From NCBI RefSeq assembly GCF_000270245.1, contig NC_015635.1, positions 3,782,001 to 3,846,000 on the forward strand: 64,000 nt of DNA, in the 5' to 3' direction. Source of the DNA: Microlunatus phosphovorus NM-1 (GTDB lineage Bacteria; Actinomycetota; Actinomycetes; Propionibacteriales; Propionibacteriaceae). The notes beneath the pieces were generated by a model. That model did no database searches and was not told the DNA's origin. It saw only the letters and a program-made list of their open reading frames with translations. A program made the position numbers and the translations under genes. Below, piece after piece: positions 1-9,689 of this stretch (its first letter is position 1; each line of letters begins with the position of its first letter).

Positions 1-38
1 TCCCCCACCACCCCCATCCCAACGCAGAATGAGGACAG

Positions 39-1577
39 ATGACCGACACTGAGATCGCCCACAGCAACGACGCCCAGTACGGCCCGACCGACGTCGGACC
101 GTTGAGTCATCCACTTCGCAACATCTCCGAGGTGCGGCACTTCTTCCGCACCAACGAGGTGCCGATCTATTTCGTCGGCGCCACCCCGTTCAACCTGCTC
201 GGCCTGGACCGCTGGGTCCGCAACTTCACCTACATCACCTACTACGACGGCTGGGACGGCGCGCACCCCCGGGTCTTCACGCCGCGGCGCAAGCCCTACA
301 TCGAGTTCGAGTCCGGCGAGGAGATCAACAACTGGCTGCTCTCCAACGCGGAGGTGCTGGCCTTCATCAACAGCCGGCGGGCCCCCGGGGTGCGACCGAA
401 GATCGCGATGGTCTTCTTCGACGAGGAGACCGAACGGATCTGCTCCGAACTCGGCTATGACCTGATCCTGCCGAAGGCAGCGCTGCGCGAGTATCTGGAC
501 TCCAAGCTCGTCACCACCCGGCTCGGCAACGATGTCGGCGCCCCCAGCGTGCCCAACATCTTGACCACCGTCACCGACTACGACGATCTGGTCGCGCAGG
601 CCACCGAGGCCGGCCTGGGCACCGATCTGGTCGTGCAGACCGCGTACGGCGACTCCGGCAAGACCACCTTCTTCATCGACGACGAGACCGGCTGGAAGAA
701 GAACGCCAAGGAGATCGTCGACCAAGAGGTCAAGGTGATGAAGCGGATCAACAACCGCCCGATCGCCGTCGAGGCCGTGATCACGCGCAAGGGCACCATC
801 GTCGGGCCGTTCATGACCGAGCTGACCGGTCATCGGGAGCTCACCCCCTACCGGGGTGGCTGGTGTGGCAACGAGATGTTCCCCGGCGTGCTCGACGACG
901 ACCTGCGCCGGCGGGCCGGTGACCTGGTTCGCCGGCTCGGCGACCGGCTCGGCCAAGAGGGCTACCGGGGCTTCTTCGAGGTCGATGTGCTGGTCGACAT
1001 CGAGGACAACGAGTGCTACCTCGGTGAGTTGAACCCACGGATCAGCGGGGCCTCCGCGATCACCAATGTGACTGCCGGCTCGTACGCCGATGTGCCGCTG
1101 TTCTGCTTCCATCTGCTGGAGTACTCCGGGGTCGACTTCGAGCTCGACATCGACGAGATCAACGAGCGGTGGCGCGAGCTGGCCGCGGCCGACCTGTGGA
1201 GCCAGATGGTGATCAAGGAGACCTCGCCGGTGGTGGAGCTGATCACCGCCGACGCGCCGACCGGTCAGTACACCATCGACCGTTCCGGCTCGCTGGTGTT
1301 CAAGCGGGCCGCGCTGGACTGGCACCAGTTGCAGAACGAGCAGGAGGCGTTCTTCCTGCGGATCTACGGCGCCGGCGACTATCGCTGGAAGGGCGCCGAT
1401 CTCGGTGTCATCGTCACCAAGGGTCGGCTGCAGCACTCCGTCGGCGACGGCCCGTTCTCACTGACCATCCGGGCCAAGCACCTGATCAACGCGATCCGCG
1501 GTCAGTACTCCGGCGTGCCCCTGCGGGAGGCCAACCCGCCCGCCCCGCCGAGCGCGTCCAACAGCGCGATCAAGTAG
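39..1577 (+). CDS. ATP-grasp domain ligase (biotin carboxylase-like), 512 aa
   Basis: An ATP-grasp enzyme of unknown substrate. These enzymes form an acyl-phosphate from a carboxylate and join it to an amine or thiol. The N-terminal 160 residues form the pre-ATP-grasp part. The glycine/serine nucleotide loop is around residues 203-210 (YGDSGKTT), and the metal-binding strand GELNPRISGA is at 329-338, with the family's usual Glu and Asn. A tail of about 150 residues after the fold is not recognised. The ATG at 39 follows a GAGGA ribosome site at the usual distance. The upstream neighbour is outside the window and the downstream gene is convergent, so context does not reveal the substrate. It is not an acetyl-CoA carboxylase subunit: there is no biotin-carrier domain. 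Confidence 0.85.
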   Translation: MTDTEIAHSNDAQYGPTDVGPLSHPLRNISEVRHFFRTNEVPIYFVGATPFNLLGLDRWVRNFTYITYYDGWDGAHPRVFTPRRKPYIEFESGEEINNWLLSNAEVLAFINSRRAPGVRPKIAMVFFDEETERICSELGYDLILPKAALREYLDSKLVTTRLGNDVGAPSVPNILTTVTDYDDLVAQATEAGLGTDLVVQTAYGDSGKTTFFIDDETGWKKNAKEIVDQEVKVMKRINNRPIAVEAVITRKGTIVGPFMTELTGHRELTPYRGGWCGNEMFPGVLDDDLRRRAGDLVRRLGDRLGQEGYRGFFEVDVLVDIEDNECYLGELNPRISGASAITNVTAGSYADVPLFCFHLLEYSGVDFELDIDEINERWRELAAADLWSQMVIKETSPVVELITADAPTGQYTIDRSGSLVFKRAALDWHQLQNEQEAFFLRIYGAGDYRWKGADLGVIVTKGRLQHSVGDGPFSLTIRAKHLINAIRGQYSGVPLREANPPAPPSASNSAIK

Positions 1578-1601
1578 GCCGAAGTCGGGTCGAGCGTCGG
1601 C

Positions 1602-4600
1602 TCACAACCAGCCGGCGCTCGCCGCGACGGCGACCAGGATGGATGCCGCGCCGATACTCAGGCCGACCACCCGATTGGTGAGTTGAGCGCCATCGAACGG
1701 TCGCACCGGGAGCATGATCGAAGCGAACAATGCCACCGCCGCCATGGCAACGACCCGAGCCAACGGCACGGCCGAGATGACCGTGAGGGCAGTGAACGCG
1801 ACGGCGATGATCCCGGCGGTCATCGCCGGGGCCCACACCACCCGTCGTGGTTGCTCCACCGCACTGTCGGCGAGTCCAGGGTAGGGCGCCAGCGTCAGCC
1901 CGAAAGGCACGGCGACGAGACCGATCACTGCTGCCGAGGCGGATCCGACCTGACGCGGGCTGTCCCCGGCGGCGCGGACCATCAACTGGCGAACGGCGAT
2001 CGGCAGCAGGACCAGCGATCCGACCACGGGGAGGAGCAGTGCGGACTCACCCCAGGTCGGAGCCCACTGAACTGGACCTGCGGCAAGGACGACGATCGAG
2101 GCACCCAGTGCCACCGCCAACCCGATCGGTCGGCCGACGAGCTTCGCCAGGCGACCAGGTACGCGATCGGCCCGGTGAAGTCGGAGGGTCACCGTCTCGA
2201 GCACGCGGTCCAGGCCAAGGCTCCAAGCTGCTCGCAGCGCCACCAAAATGATCATGGAAAAGAGGAACCCACTGGTGGTCCGCTGCGCGGTGGACGCATA
2301 GCTCCAGTCCGGCGGCAAGGGCTTCGAGATATCGAGACCCGAAGAGTAGACGGCATCGTCGACGACGAAATCCGCCGGAGCACTACGCAGCGACCGATCC
2401 AGCCGGGCCGCCGTACCGAGCGCATGTTGGGACGACACCAGGCTGAGGAGCCCTGACCGGGCTTCTGCCACGCCCAGATTGTGCCAGCCGATGCCGTAGG
2501 TCGGCGCGGTGGCGACAACCTGTCGCAAGAGCGAACGCGCCCTGGCATCGTCTCCCGCCTTGCCGACCAGTACGGCGAGATTGTTGGCGGACACGAAAGA
2601 GGTCGAATCAGCCGTCAGGGCGGCCTCGTACGCCGGGATCGCCGCACCGGCGTCTCCGGCCAGATCATGGCTGAAGGCGAGGGTGTCAAGGAAGATCGGG
2701 TTGCTCGGATCCCGGCTCAGTGCCGCCTCGGCCGACTTGATCGCCTCGTCGTGGCGTCCGATACGCGACAGTGCCAGTGCCAGATTGCTCTCCTGCGCGC
2801 CCCGGAGCAGAGCCATCGGTGCATCGCCTTCCGCATCCACGACGACCTCGGTCAACGTGGTATCAGTGCGTTCGTTGGCTGCCTGCACCGAGCGTGAGAG
2901 GTGGTCGACGGCGTCACGGTCTCGTCCTTCGGCCAGCGCGGCTGCTCCGAGTTGAGCCTCGGCATAGAAGCGGACCGCCTGATCATCGCCCCGTGCCTCC
3001 GCGCTCTCATCGTGTGAGGACGCAGCCTGGTCGAGCGCCAGCATCAGGTCAGTCAGTGTGCGCTGGGCGGCGCCGCTGTCGCCACCCGCTTGCTGAGCCG
3101 CGGAGAGCTGAAGATCGAGCACGGCACTCGGGAAGATCAGGTCCAGACTCCAGGCAGTGGAGTCCTTGTCGGTGTCGGATCGCTGCCACGCCGCCGCGGC
3201 CTCGTTGAACTCGTCGACAGCTGCCCGCCACTCCCCGCGGAGATACGCGATCTCGCCGGCCCGCTGGTGCGCCAGGTACGAGTCCGGCTTCGCCGCAAGC
3301 CAATCGTCCACGACCTGCCGCGCCCCGCTCAGGTCACCAGCCCAGCGAAAGAGATCCTGAGCATCGTTCGGCGAACTGACCGGGCTCGTCGTCACGTAGT
3401 CGCATGGCGAGTCACCGCCGGAGCGCAGTGGCGTCTTGAACGACGTCGGTGCCCAGGTCCCGGCCTCCCCAGCGCGGCCGAGTAGGAGCAATGCATTCTG
3501 ACCGGCTTGCTCCAAGCAGCGTCCATCGGTCAGATGGCTGTTCCGACTCTGCGGAATGAAGGCGACGTCATAGGTATCGGCTCCGCCCTCGGGCTGATAG
3601 CTCGCATCCCACACATAGGTAGCCATGGTTTGCAACCGGCCGTAGCCGGGCAGTCGATGAACGGAATTGCTGACTTCCCGTCCGTCCTGATAGACCACTT
3701 CGGTCGATAGCAGTGTGAGCACGCCCTGCCAGTCACCAGCGGCCTGCCGGACGCGGACCTGTTGAGTCACGACGTTCGCCAAAGGCAACGCATCGGCCGG
3801 CAACTGAGCGAATGCCGCTGCCGCTTCGTCGTGACGGTCCAGGTCCGACAGAGCCCGCGCCTCACCGACGAGAAGCCCAGGATCATCGGACATAGCGCGG
3901 GCCTGTTGATAGAGCCGGAGCGCGTCCCGCCGCCATTGACGGGCCTGGAAGGGACGCAGTCCGTTCTTCTCGGCGGAGTCCGCACGGTCCAGCAGCAGAT
4001 CCGCCTCTCCGGCGTAGCCCAATGGCGATCTCGGGAACTGACGCTGCAATGTGTGCAGATCCTCGAGCGCCCCCGACATCCGCTCCTGCGGACGCAGGTC
4101 GGAACGTAGATAGGCTTCGTACGCGCGGCCGGCACGGTCCTGCGCCCTCAGCCACAGCGGCGTCGGGTCGTCTGGGCAGAGTTGCTGCGCACGCTCGACC
4201 TCGGCACTGATCGCGGCGTCTCGTGCGTTGTAGCCGAGCGTGACCAGATGCAGCAACTGAAGCTGGAGGTCGCAGGTCGGATGGACCTCGAGCGCGCGCC
4301 TCAGCACGCTGTAGGCGAGCGCGCCACCCGCCTTCATGTAGTCGAAACCGGAACGGGTCTCGGCATTGGCCGCTCCCGTCACTGCCAGCGCGGCAAGGTC
4401 GAGCACCAGACCCGGATCCTCGGCGACGACCGACGCCTTCAGGTTCGATGCGACCGTGGCGTCCAGGTCCGGGTACTCGTACGGGTACGGAAGTTCCTCG
4501 GAGTCGTTCTGGTACTGATCCATGGCCGTGCTCGCCAACCCGGGCAGCCACCCCTCGAGCCCGAGCTCGGTACCCAGCTCCAGCAGCTGCGTCTCCAGTG

Positions 4601-4826
4601 CATCCGAGTCAACAGGCCCGCAGAACACGGCCCGATCGGTGTGCAACGGGAACGACCGGACCGCACTCTGTAGCTTCGACCCAGGGCGTTGTGGTTCCGG
4701 TGCCGCTTCCGCCGAACTCGTGGTCACATACTGGCGATCGACGCGCCAGGCCAGCACCGAGATCGCGAAGGTACTGCCGAGGATCAAGAACGTGGCCAAC
4801 GAGACGAAGACGGCGCGGATCACCAA
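1602..4826 (-). CDS. TPR-repeat membrane protein, 1074 aa
   Basis: A large membrane-anchored repeat protein of unknown role. One membrane segment lies near the N-terminus (about residues 6-25). Long alanine/leucine-rich helical repeats follow, with clear TPR units around residues 690-800 (for example a repeat ending in LSRDPSNPIFLDTLA). The last about 215 residues hold five or six hydrophobic segments. The final loop reads PVRPFDGAQL, which resembles the PxDG-type motif of site-2 proteases, but I find no HExxH, so protease activity is not supported. Most of the soluble part probably faces outside or sits at the membrane as a scaffold. It is convergent with the ATP-grasp gene, 24 bases apart, and upstream lies a 120-base gap before gabD with nothing recognisable. 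Confidence 0.8.
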   Translation of the reverse strand: MVIRAVFVSLATFLILGSTFAISVLAWRVDRQYVTTSSAEAAPEPQRPGSKLQSAVRSFPLHTDRAVFCGPVDSDALETQLLELGTELGLEGWLPGLASTAMDQYQNDSEELPYPYEYPDLDATVASNLKASVVAEDPGLVLDLAALAVTGAANAETRSGFDYMKAGGALAYSVLRRALEVHPTCDLQLQLLHLVTLGYNARDAAISAEVERAQQLCPDDPTPLWLRAQDRAGRAYEAYLRSDLRPQERMSGALEDLHTLQRQFPRSPLGYAGEADLLLDRADSAEKNGLRPFQARQWRRDALRLYQQARAMSDDPGLLVGEARALSDLDRHDEAAAAFAQLPADALPLANVVTQQVRVRQAAGDWQGVLTLLSTEVVYQDGREVSNSVHRLPGYGRLQTMATYVWDASYQPEGGADTYDVAFIPQSRNSHLTDGRCLEQAGQNALLLLGRAGEAGTWAPTSFKTPLRSGGDSPCDYVTTSPVSSPNDAQDLFRWAGDLSGARQVVDDWLAAKPDSYLAHQRAGEIAYLRGEWRAAVDEFNEAAAAWQRSDTDKDSTAWSLDLIFPSAVLDLQLSAAQQAGGDSGAAQRTLTDLMLALDQAASSHDESAEARGDDQAVRFYAEAQLGAAALAEGRDRDAVDHLSRSVQAANERTDTTLTEVVVDAEGDAPMALLRGAQESNLALALSRIGRHDEAIKSAEAALSRDPSNPIFLDTLAFSHDLAGDAGAAIPAYEAALTADSTSFVSANNLAVLVGKAGDDARARSLLRQVVATAPTYGIGWHNLGVAEARSGLLSLVSSQHALGTAARLDRSLRSAPADFVVDDAVYSSGLDISKPLPPDWSYASTAQRTTSGFLFSMIILVALRAAWSLGLDRVLETVTLRLHRADRVPGRLAKLVGRPIGLAVALGASIVVLAAGPVQWAPTWGESALLLPVVGSLVLLPIAVRQLMVRAAGDSPRQVGSASAAVIGLVAVPFGLTLAPYPGLADSAVEQPRRVVWAPAMTAGIIAVAFTALTVISAVPLARVVAMAAVALFASIMLPVRPFDGAQLTNRVVGLSIGAASILVAVAASAGWL

Positions 4827-4946
4827 CGGCCTCTTTCCAACCCGTGCGCGTCGGTAGGAGACCCTGTGACGCTGCGATTATTACGTGCCTCCGATCTAAC
4901 ACTCTTTCGTCGGCCGTCGCAGCAAATTCCACTAGGTGCCGGGTCG

Positions 4947-6416
4947 TCAGACCGGAATCAAGGTGTACTTGGTTTCCAGGTACTCCTCGATGCCCTCCAC
5001 CGAGCCCTCGCGGCCCAGACCGGAGGCCTTGACACCGCCGAACGGCGCCGCCGCATTGGAGACCAGACCGGTGTTGAGCGCCATCATGCCCGTCTCCAGC
5101 GAGTCGATCAGCCGGTGTCCCCGGGCGAGATCCCGGGTGTAGGCGTACGACATCAGCCCGTACTCGGTGTCGTTGGCCATCGCGACGGCCTCGTCCTCGG
5201 TCTCGAAGGTGCTGACACCCAGCACCGGGCCGAAGATCTCCTCCTTCAGCAGCCGGGTCCCGGGCTGCACATCGCGCAGCACGGTCGGGGCGTAGAAGAA
5301 GCCGGGACGCTCGATCCGGTTGCCGCCCACGGTGACGCTGGCGCCGTTGCTGAGGGCGTCCGCGACCAGCTCGTTGGTGCTGTCCACCGCGCCGCCGTCG
5401 ATCAGCGGGCCGATGGTGACGCCCTCGTCCAAGCCGTTGCCGACCTTCATCTCCTGCACCCGAGCCGTCACCTTGGCGACGAACTCGTCGGACACGCTGG
5501 CGTGCACGATGAACCGGTTGGCCGCCGTGCAGGCCTGACCGATATTGCGGAATTTGGCCGTCATCGCGCCTGTGACAGCGGCATCGATGTCGGCATCCTC
5601 GAAGACCAGGAACGGCGCGTTGCCGCCGAGCTCCATCGAGGTCTTCAGCACGTTCGGCGCCGCATCGGCCAGCAACCGGACACCGACCGGGGTCGAGCCG
5701 GTGAAGGACAGCTTGCGCAGCCGCGGATCGGCGAGCAGCGGCTTGGTGATCGAGGAGGCGCTGGACGAGGTGATCACGTTGACCACCCCGGCCGGTACGC
5801 CGCACTCGATCATCACCTGGGCCAGCAGCAGCGTGGTCAGCGGCGTGTTGGTCGCCGGCTTGACGATCACCGGGCAGCCGGCGGCCAGCGCCGGGCCGAT
5901 CTTGCGGGTGGCCATGGCCAGCGGGAAGTTCCACGGCGTGATCAGGTACGCCGGGCCGACGGGGCGCTTGGACACGACCATCCGGCCGGTGCCTTCCGGG
6001 TTCGACCCGTAGCGGCCGTTGATCCGGACCGCCTCCTCGCTGAACCAGCGCAGGAACTCCGCGCCGTAGGTGACCTCGCCGTACGCCTCGGCCAGCGGCT
6101 TGCCCATCTCGATCGTCATCAACCGAGCGAAATCGTCCTTGCGCCGCGTCACCTCGTCGAAGGCACGCCGCAGGATCTCACCGCGTTGCCGTGGCGCGGT
6201 CGCCGCCCACGCAGGCCCGGCCGCGCAGGCCGCGTCCAAGGCAGCGACGGCGTCGGACGGCGCGGCGTCGGCGATCGTGGCGATCTCCTCACCGGTGGCC
6301 GGGTTGAGCACCGGGATGGTCCACCCGGTGCTGCCTGCGGTCCATTCGCCGTTGATCAGCAGACCGGTCGGCAGGTCGGCAGGCAGCAGCTGGGCGGGGG
6401 TCAAAGTCTGTGTCAC
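4947..6416 (-). CDS. gabD: Succinate-semialdehyde dehydrogenase, NAD(P)-dependent
   Basis: Oxidises succinate semialdehyde, the product of GABA transamination, to succinate for the TCA cycle. It is a full-length aldehyde dehydrogenase of 489 residues. Visible motifs are the cofactor-binding NFPLAMATRKIGPALAAG segment, the general-base stretch MELGGNAPF, and the nucleophile in GQACTAANRF. The start is a GTG with a GAAAGG ribosome site that overlaps the stop of gabT upstream. The two genes are 12 bases apart, so they are co-transcribed and probably translationally coupled. Other aldehyde dehydrogenases share this fold. The pairing with gabT and a PucR regulator is what makes the GABA assignment strong. 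Confidence 0.93.
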   Translation of the reverse strand: MTQTLTPAQLLPADLPTGLLINGEWTAGSTGWTIPVLNPATGEEIATIADAAPSDAVAALDAACAAGPAWAATAPRQRGEILRRAFDEVTRRKDDFARLMTIEMGKPLAEAYGEVTYGAEFLRWFSEEAVRINGRYGSNPEGTGRMVVSKRPVGPAYLITPWNFPLAMATRKIGPALAAGCPVIVKPATNTPLTTLLLAQVMIECGVPAGVVNVITSSSASSITKPLLADPRLRKLSFTGSTPVGVRLLADAAPNVLKTSMELGGNAPFLVFEDADIDAAVTGAMTAKFRNIGQACTAANRFIVHASVSDEFVAKVTARVQEMKVGNGLDEGVTIGPLIDGGAVDSTNELVADALSNGASVTVGGNRIERPGFFYAPTVLRDVQPGTRLLKEEIFGPVLGVSTFETEDEAVAMANDTEYGLMSYAYTRDLARGHRLIDSLETGMMALNTGLVSNAAAPFGGVKASGLGREGSVEGIEEYLETKYTLIPV

Positions 6417-6428
6417 GTCGATGACCTT

Positions 6429-7778
6429 TCAGTTCGTGGCGAGGGCGGCGAGCATGATGTCCAGGCCCTCGGCCAGCAGGTGGTCGGGGATGGACAGCGG
6501 CGGCAGCAGTCGGATGATGTTGCCGTAGGTGCCGCATGTTAAGACAATAACGCCCTGCTGGTGAGCAGCCTTCGCGGTCGCGGCCGCCAGGGGTGCGTCC
6601 GGCTCGCCCGTGGTCGGGTCGACCAGCTCGATGGCGAGCATGGCGCCGCGACCGCGTACGTCGCCGATCCGCGGATCACGCGACTGGGCCGCGGTGAGGC
6701 GCTCCAGGGCGATCGCCTCGATCTGCTGGGCCCGCTCGATCAGACCGCCCTGCTCGTAGGCATCCATGGTCGCCAGGGCCGCCACGCAGGCGATCGGATT
6801 GCCGGCGTACGTGCCGCCGAGTCCACCGGGATGAGCCGCATCCATGATCTCGGCGCGACCGGTCACCGCCGAGAGCGGCAGGCCACCGGCGATCCCCTTG
6901 GCAGTGGTGATCAGGTCCGGGACGATGCCCTCGTGCTCGCAAGCGAACATGGCGCCGGTCCGGGCAAAACCGGTCTGCACCTCGTCGGCGATGAACACCA
7001 CACCATTGGCCTTGGACCAGGCGACGAGTTCCGGCAGGAATCCTGGTGCCGGGACGACGAAGCCGCCCTCGCCCTGGATCGGCTCGATGACGATCGCGGC
7101 CAGGTTGTCCGCGCCGATCTGCTTTTCGATCTGGGTCAGGGCGATCTTGGCCGCCTCCGGACCGCTCAGCCCGTCGCGGTAGGGGTAGGACATCGGCGCG
7201 CGATAGATCTCGCCGGCGAACGGGCCGAAGCCGCTCTTGTAGGGCATCGACTTCGCGGTCATCGCCATGGTCAGGTTGGTGCGCCCGTGATACGCGTGGT
7301 CGAACACGACCACGGCCTGCTTCTTGGTGGCGATCCGGGCGATCTTGACCGCGTTCTCCACCGCCTCGGCTCCTGAGGTGAACAGCGCGCTGCGCTTGGC
7401 GTGATCGCCGGGCGTCAGCCGGTTGAGCCGCTCGGCCACCTCCACGTACGACTCGTAGCCGCTGATCATGAAACAGGTGTGGGTGAACTTGGCGGCCTGG
7501 TCAGCAACCGCAGCGGCCACCGCCGGATCCGCGTTGCCGATGGTCGTCACGGCGATGCCGGTACCCAGGTCGATCAGTGAGTTCCCGTCGACGTCGACCA
7601 CGACTCCGCCACCGGCCGCCGCGACGTACGCGGGCATCATGACGGCGATGCCTGGGGCGACCGCGGCCGACTTCCGGGCCTGCAGCTCCTGGGTCTTGGG
7701 GCCCGGGAGCGAGGTGACCAGGCGGCGCTCCTGCGGCAGGGCCGGACCACCGGTGAGGGCGTGGGACAAGACGGTCAT
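6429..7778 (-). CDS. gabT: 4-aminobutyrate aminotransferase
   Basis: A class III PLP aminotransferase that moves the amino group of GABA to 2-oxoglutarate, giving succinate semialdehyde and glutamate. Visible features are the cofactor aspartate in FIADEVQTGFARTGAMF and the Schiff-base lysine in TTAKGIAGGLPLSAV. I chose the ATG at 7778 because it has an AAGGAG ribosome site. The longer reading frame back to 7847 would run through the operator region and has no such site. The protein is then 449 residues, normal for the family. It is the first gene of the gabT-gabD operon and is divergent from a PucR regulator. Confidence 0.94.
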   Translation of the reverse strand: MTVLSHALTGGPALPQERRLVTSLPGPKTQELQARKSAAVAPGIAVMMPAYVAAAGGGVVVDVDGNSLIDLGTGIAVTTIGNADPAVAAAVADQAAKFTHTCFMISGYESYVEVAERLNRLTPGDHAKRSALFTSGAEAVENAVKIARIATKKQAVVVFDHAYHGRTNLTMAMTAKSMPYKSGFGPFAGEIYRAPMSYPYRDGLSGPEAAKIALTQIEKQIGADNLAAIVIEPIQGEGGFVVPAPGFLPELVAWSKANGVVFIADEVQTGFARTGAMFACEHEGIVPDLITTAKGIAGGLPLSAVTGRAEIMDAAHPGGLGGTYAGNPIACVAALATMDAYEQGGLIERAQQIEAIALERLTAAQSRDPRIGDVRGRGAMLAIELVDPTTGEPDAPLAAATAKAAHQQGVIVLTCGTYGNIIRLLPPLSIPDHLLAEGLDIMLAALATN

Positions 7779-7829
7779 AAGCGTGGCTCCTTGGTGGGGA
7801 TCTCTCTGGTGTGATCTCGGGGTATGCCC

Positions 7830-7903
7830 ACCACCGTATGCCGCCAAACCGTGCCACTATGGTGGATCGAGCGCCACTTTGGCAGTTTGGCGACTACGGT
7901 GGT
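7830..7903. promoter_or_regulatory. Two-arm inverted repeat between gabT and pucR (candidate operator)
   Basis: The left arm is 7830-7849 (ACCACCGTA, then TGC, then CGCCAAAC). The right arm is 7885-7903 (GTTTGGCG, AC, TACGGTGGT). Each 9- and 8-base block pairs perfectly; only the 2-3 base joint differs. A small CCAC-TATG-GTGG palindrome lies at the centre (7854-7865). It sits exactly where a divergent promoter and the binding site of the adjacent PucR regulator would be expected. The operator role is inference. Confidence 0.7.
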
Positions 7904-7906
7904 CTC

Positions 7907-9427
7907 GTGGCGATCCGACTCAGCGACCTGCTCTCCGATTCTGCCCTCGGCCTGCAACTGCTCACGGGCCAGGCTGGCGCCGAGATCGGCTGGGCACACA
8001 GCTCAGATCTGATGGACCCGACCCCGTTCCTGGAGATCGACAATCTGCTGCTCACCACCGGCACCCAGTTCGGCGGCGAGACGTCGCCGGCCGGGTACGC
8101 CGCGTACGTCGATCGTTTGGTCACCGTCGGCGTGACCGCCCTCGGTTTCGGCACCGAGGTGGTGCGCACCACGCCGGAACCGTTGATCACCGCGTGTGCG
8201 GAGCGCGGACTGCCACTGGTGGAGGTCCCCTATCGGACGCCGTTCATCGCCTTGGCCCGCCGGGTCGCCGACGCCCTGGCCGAGCAGGACCATGCTCGCG
8301 ATCTGTGGGCACTGGAGACACAGCGGGCGCTGGCCCTCGCAGCATTGTCGGCGAACCGGATCGCCGCCGTGCTGGAGGAGCTCAGCCGGCGGCTCAGGGC
8401 CGGTGTCTTGTTGCTGGACGCTCATGGCGAGGTGCTGTCCGAGCATGGACCGCACCGGCTGGCCGGTGCTGAGCTCTCGGCCGTGCAGGGCGAGGCTCGC
8501 CGCTTGCTGCAGCGCCGATTGCGGTCGGGTTCCGCGCTGGACCTGCCTGGTCCGTCGGACCACCCCGAGTCCGTACGCCGGACCGTCACGATGCAGACCC
8601 TGGGCCGCCGACACGAGCTGCGTGGCGTGTTGGCCGTCTCCCTGGCCGAGCGGCCTGACACGGCCGCGACGGCGGTGATCACCAATGCGGTGGCGCTGGC
8701 CGAGTTCGCGGTGGAAGATGCAGCCCGGCGCGAGGAGTCCACCCTGGCCCTCAACGCTCAGCTGTTCCAGCTGGCCCTGGCCGGGCATGTCGACGCCGCT
8801 GCCGACGTGTTGGTCGCCGCCGGACGGCAGCTTCCGGAGGGGCCGGTGCGGCTGCTGCTCACTCCATTGCGGACCGATACCGACGCCGGCGAGCTGGAGC
8901 ACGCGCTGTCGGTACGCATGGCTCGGGCGCAACGCTCGGTGCTGGCCACCCGCTGGCACGGGCGGTTCGCCGTCGTGATCGGTGATGCCATGGCCGATCT
9001 GGCGGCGGCGGTGATCACCGCCCGGCAGACACCGGTCGTGATGTCCCGCCCGGTCGGCTGGCCGGACCTGATCGCCGCGCTGCACGAGACCCGCGAGGCC
9101 CTCGACGCGGCCCCACCGACCGCGCAGGTGATCGAACTGGAGACCAGCGCCATCCTCGGCCTGCTCTCTCGAGATGAGATCGAGACCCTGGCGCAGGAGC
9201 GGCTCGCTCCCCTGCTGGCCGCGCCCGACGGAGCAGATCTGCGGCGCGTCCTGGAGACCTGGCTACGACACAATGCCGCCTGGGACCCGGCAGCCCGCGA
9301 ACTGGGCATGCATCGGCACACCCTGAAGGCCCAGGTGAAGCGAGCCGGCAGCCTGGTCCGGCTCGACCTGGACACCTTCGAGGCCAAGGCAGAGCTCTGG
9401 GCCCTGCTGACCGCCGCACCTGCCTGA
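7907..9427 (+). CDS. PucR-family transcriptional regulator of the GABA operon
   Basis: A DNA-binding regulator with the family's N-terminal PucR sensing region (from IRLSDLLSDSALGLQLL) and the C-terminal helix-turn-helix (AARELGMHRHTLKAQVKRAG). PucR-type proteins often activate neighbouring catabolic genes in response to a nitrogen compound such as GABA. I placed the start at the GTG at 7907, because family members begin just before the IRLSDLL motif. A longer frame opens at 7811 but would overlap the operator. That gives 506 residues. It is divergent from gabT-gabD, and the inverted repeat in between suggests direct and possibly autogenous control (inference). Confidence 0.88.
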   Translation: MAIRLSDLLSDSALGLQLLTGQAGAEIGWAHSSDLMDPTPFLEIDNLLLTTGTQFGGETSPAGYAAYVDRLVTVGVTALGFGTEVVRTTPEPLITACAERGLPLVEVPYRTPFIALARRVADALAEQDHARDLWALETQRALALAALSANRIAAVLEELSRRLRAGVLLLDAHGEVLSEHGPHRLAGAELSAVQGEARRLLQRRLRSGSALDLPGPSDHPESVRRTVTMQTLGRRHELRGVLAVSLAERPDTAATAVITNAVALAEFAVEDAARREESTLALNAQLFQLALAGHVDAAADVLVAAGRQLPEGPVRLLLTPLRTDTDAGELEHALSVRMARAQRSVLATRWHGRFAVVIGDAMADLAAAVITARQTPVVMSRPVGWPDLIAALHETREALDAAPPTAQVIELETSAILGLLSRDEIETLAQERLAPLLAAPDGADLRRVLETWLRHNAAWDPAARELGMHRHTLKAQVKRAGSLVRLDLDTFEAKAELWALLTAAPA

Positions 9428-9689
9428 CGGGTCACCGGGCGGCGGGTAGCGGGGCCCTTGCGATCGTCTGTGGCCCGCCGGCGCAAGACGTACGCGGTTC
9501 ACCCTCGGCTCACGCCCATCCGTGGCCTGCGGGCGCCAAACGCACACCATGGTCCGGTCAATAGACGGTGACCGCTGGATACCTCCGCGAGCAGAATCAC
9601 TCTCACGTTCCAGATGCCACGCCTGCGCCAGGCGAGACTCTGAGAACGCGAGGGAAATTTGACCGGTCCAGCAGTTCCCACGGCTCTGC

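Noticed and set aside
1602-2300. Site-2 protease in the C-terminal membrane part of the TPR protein
   Set aside because: Only a PFDG-like loop is present. No HExxH motif is found in the membrane helices.
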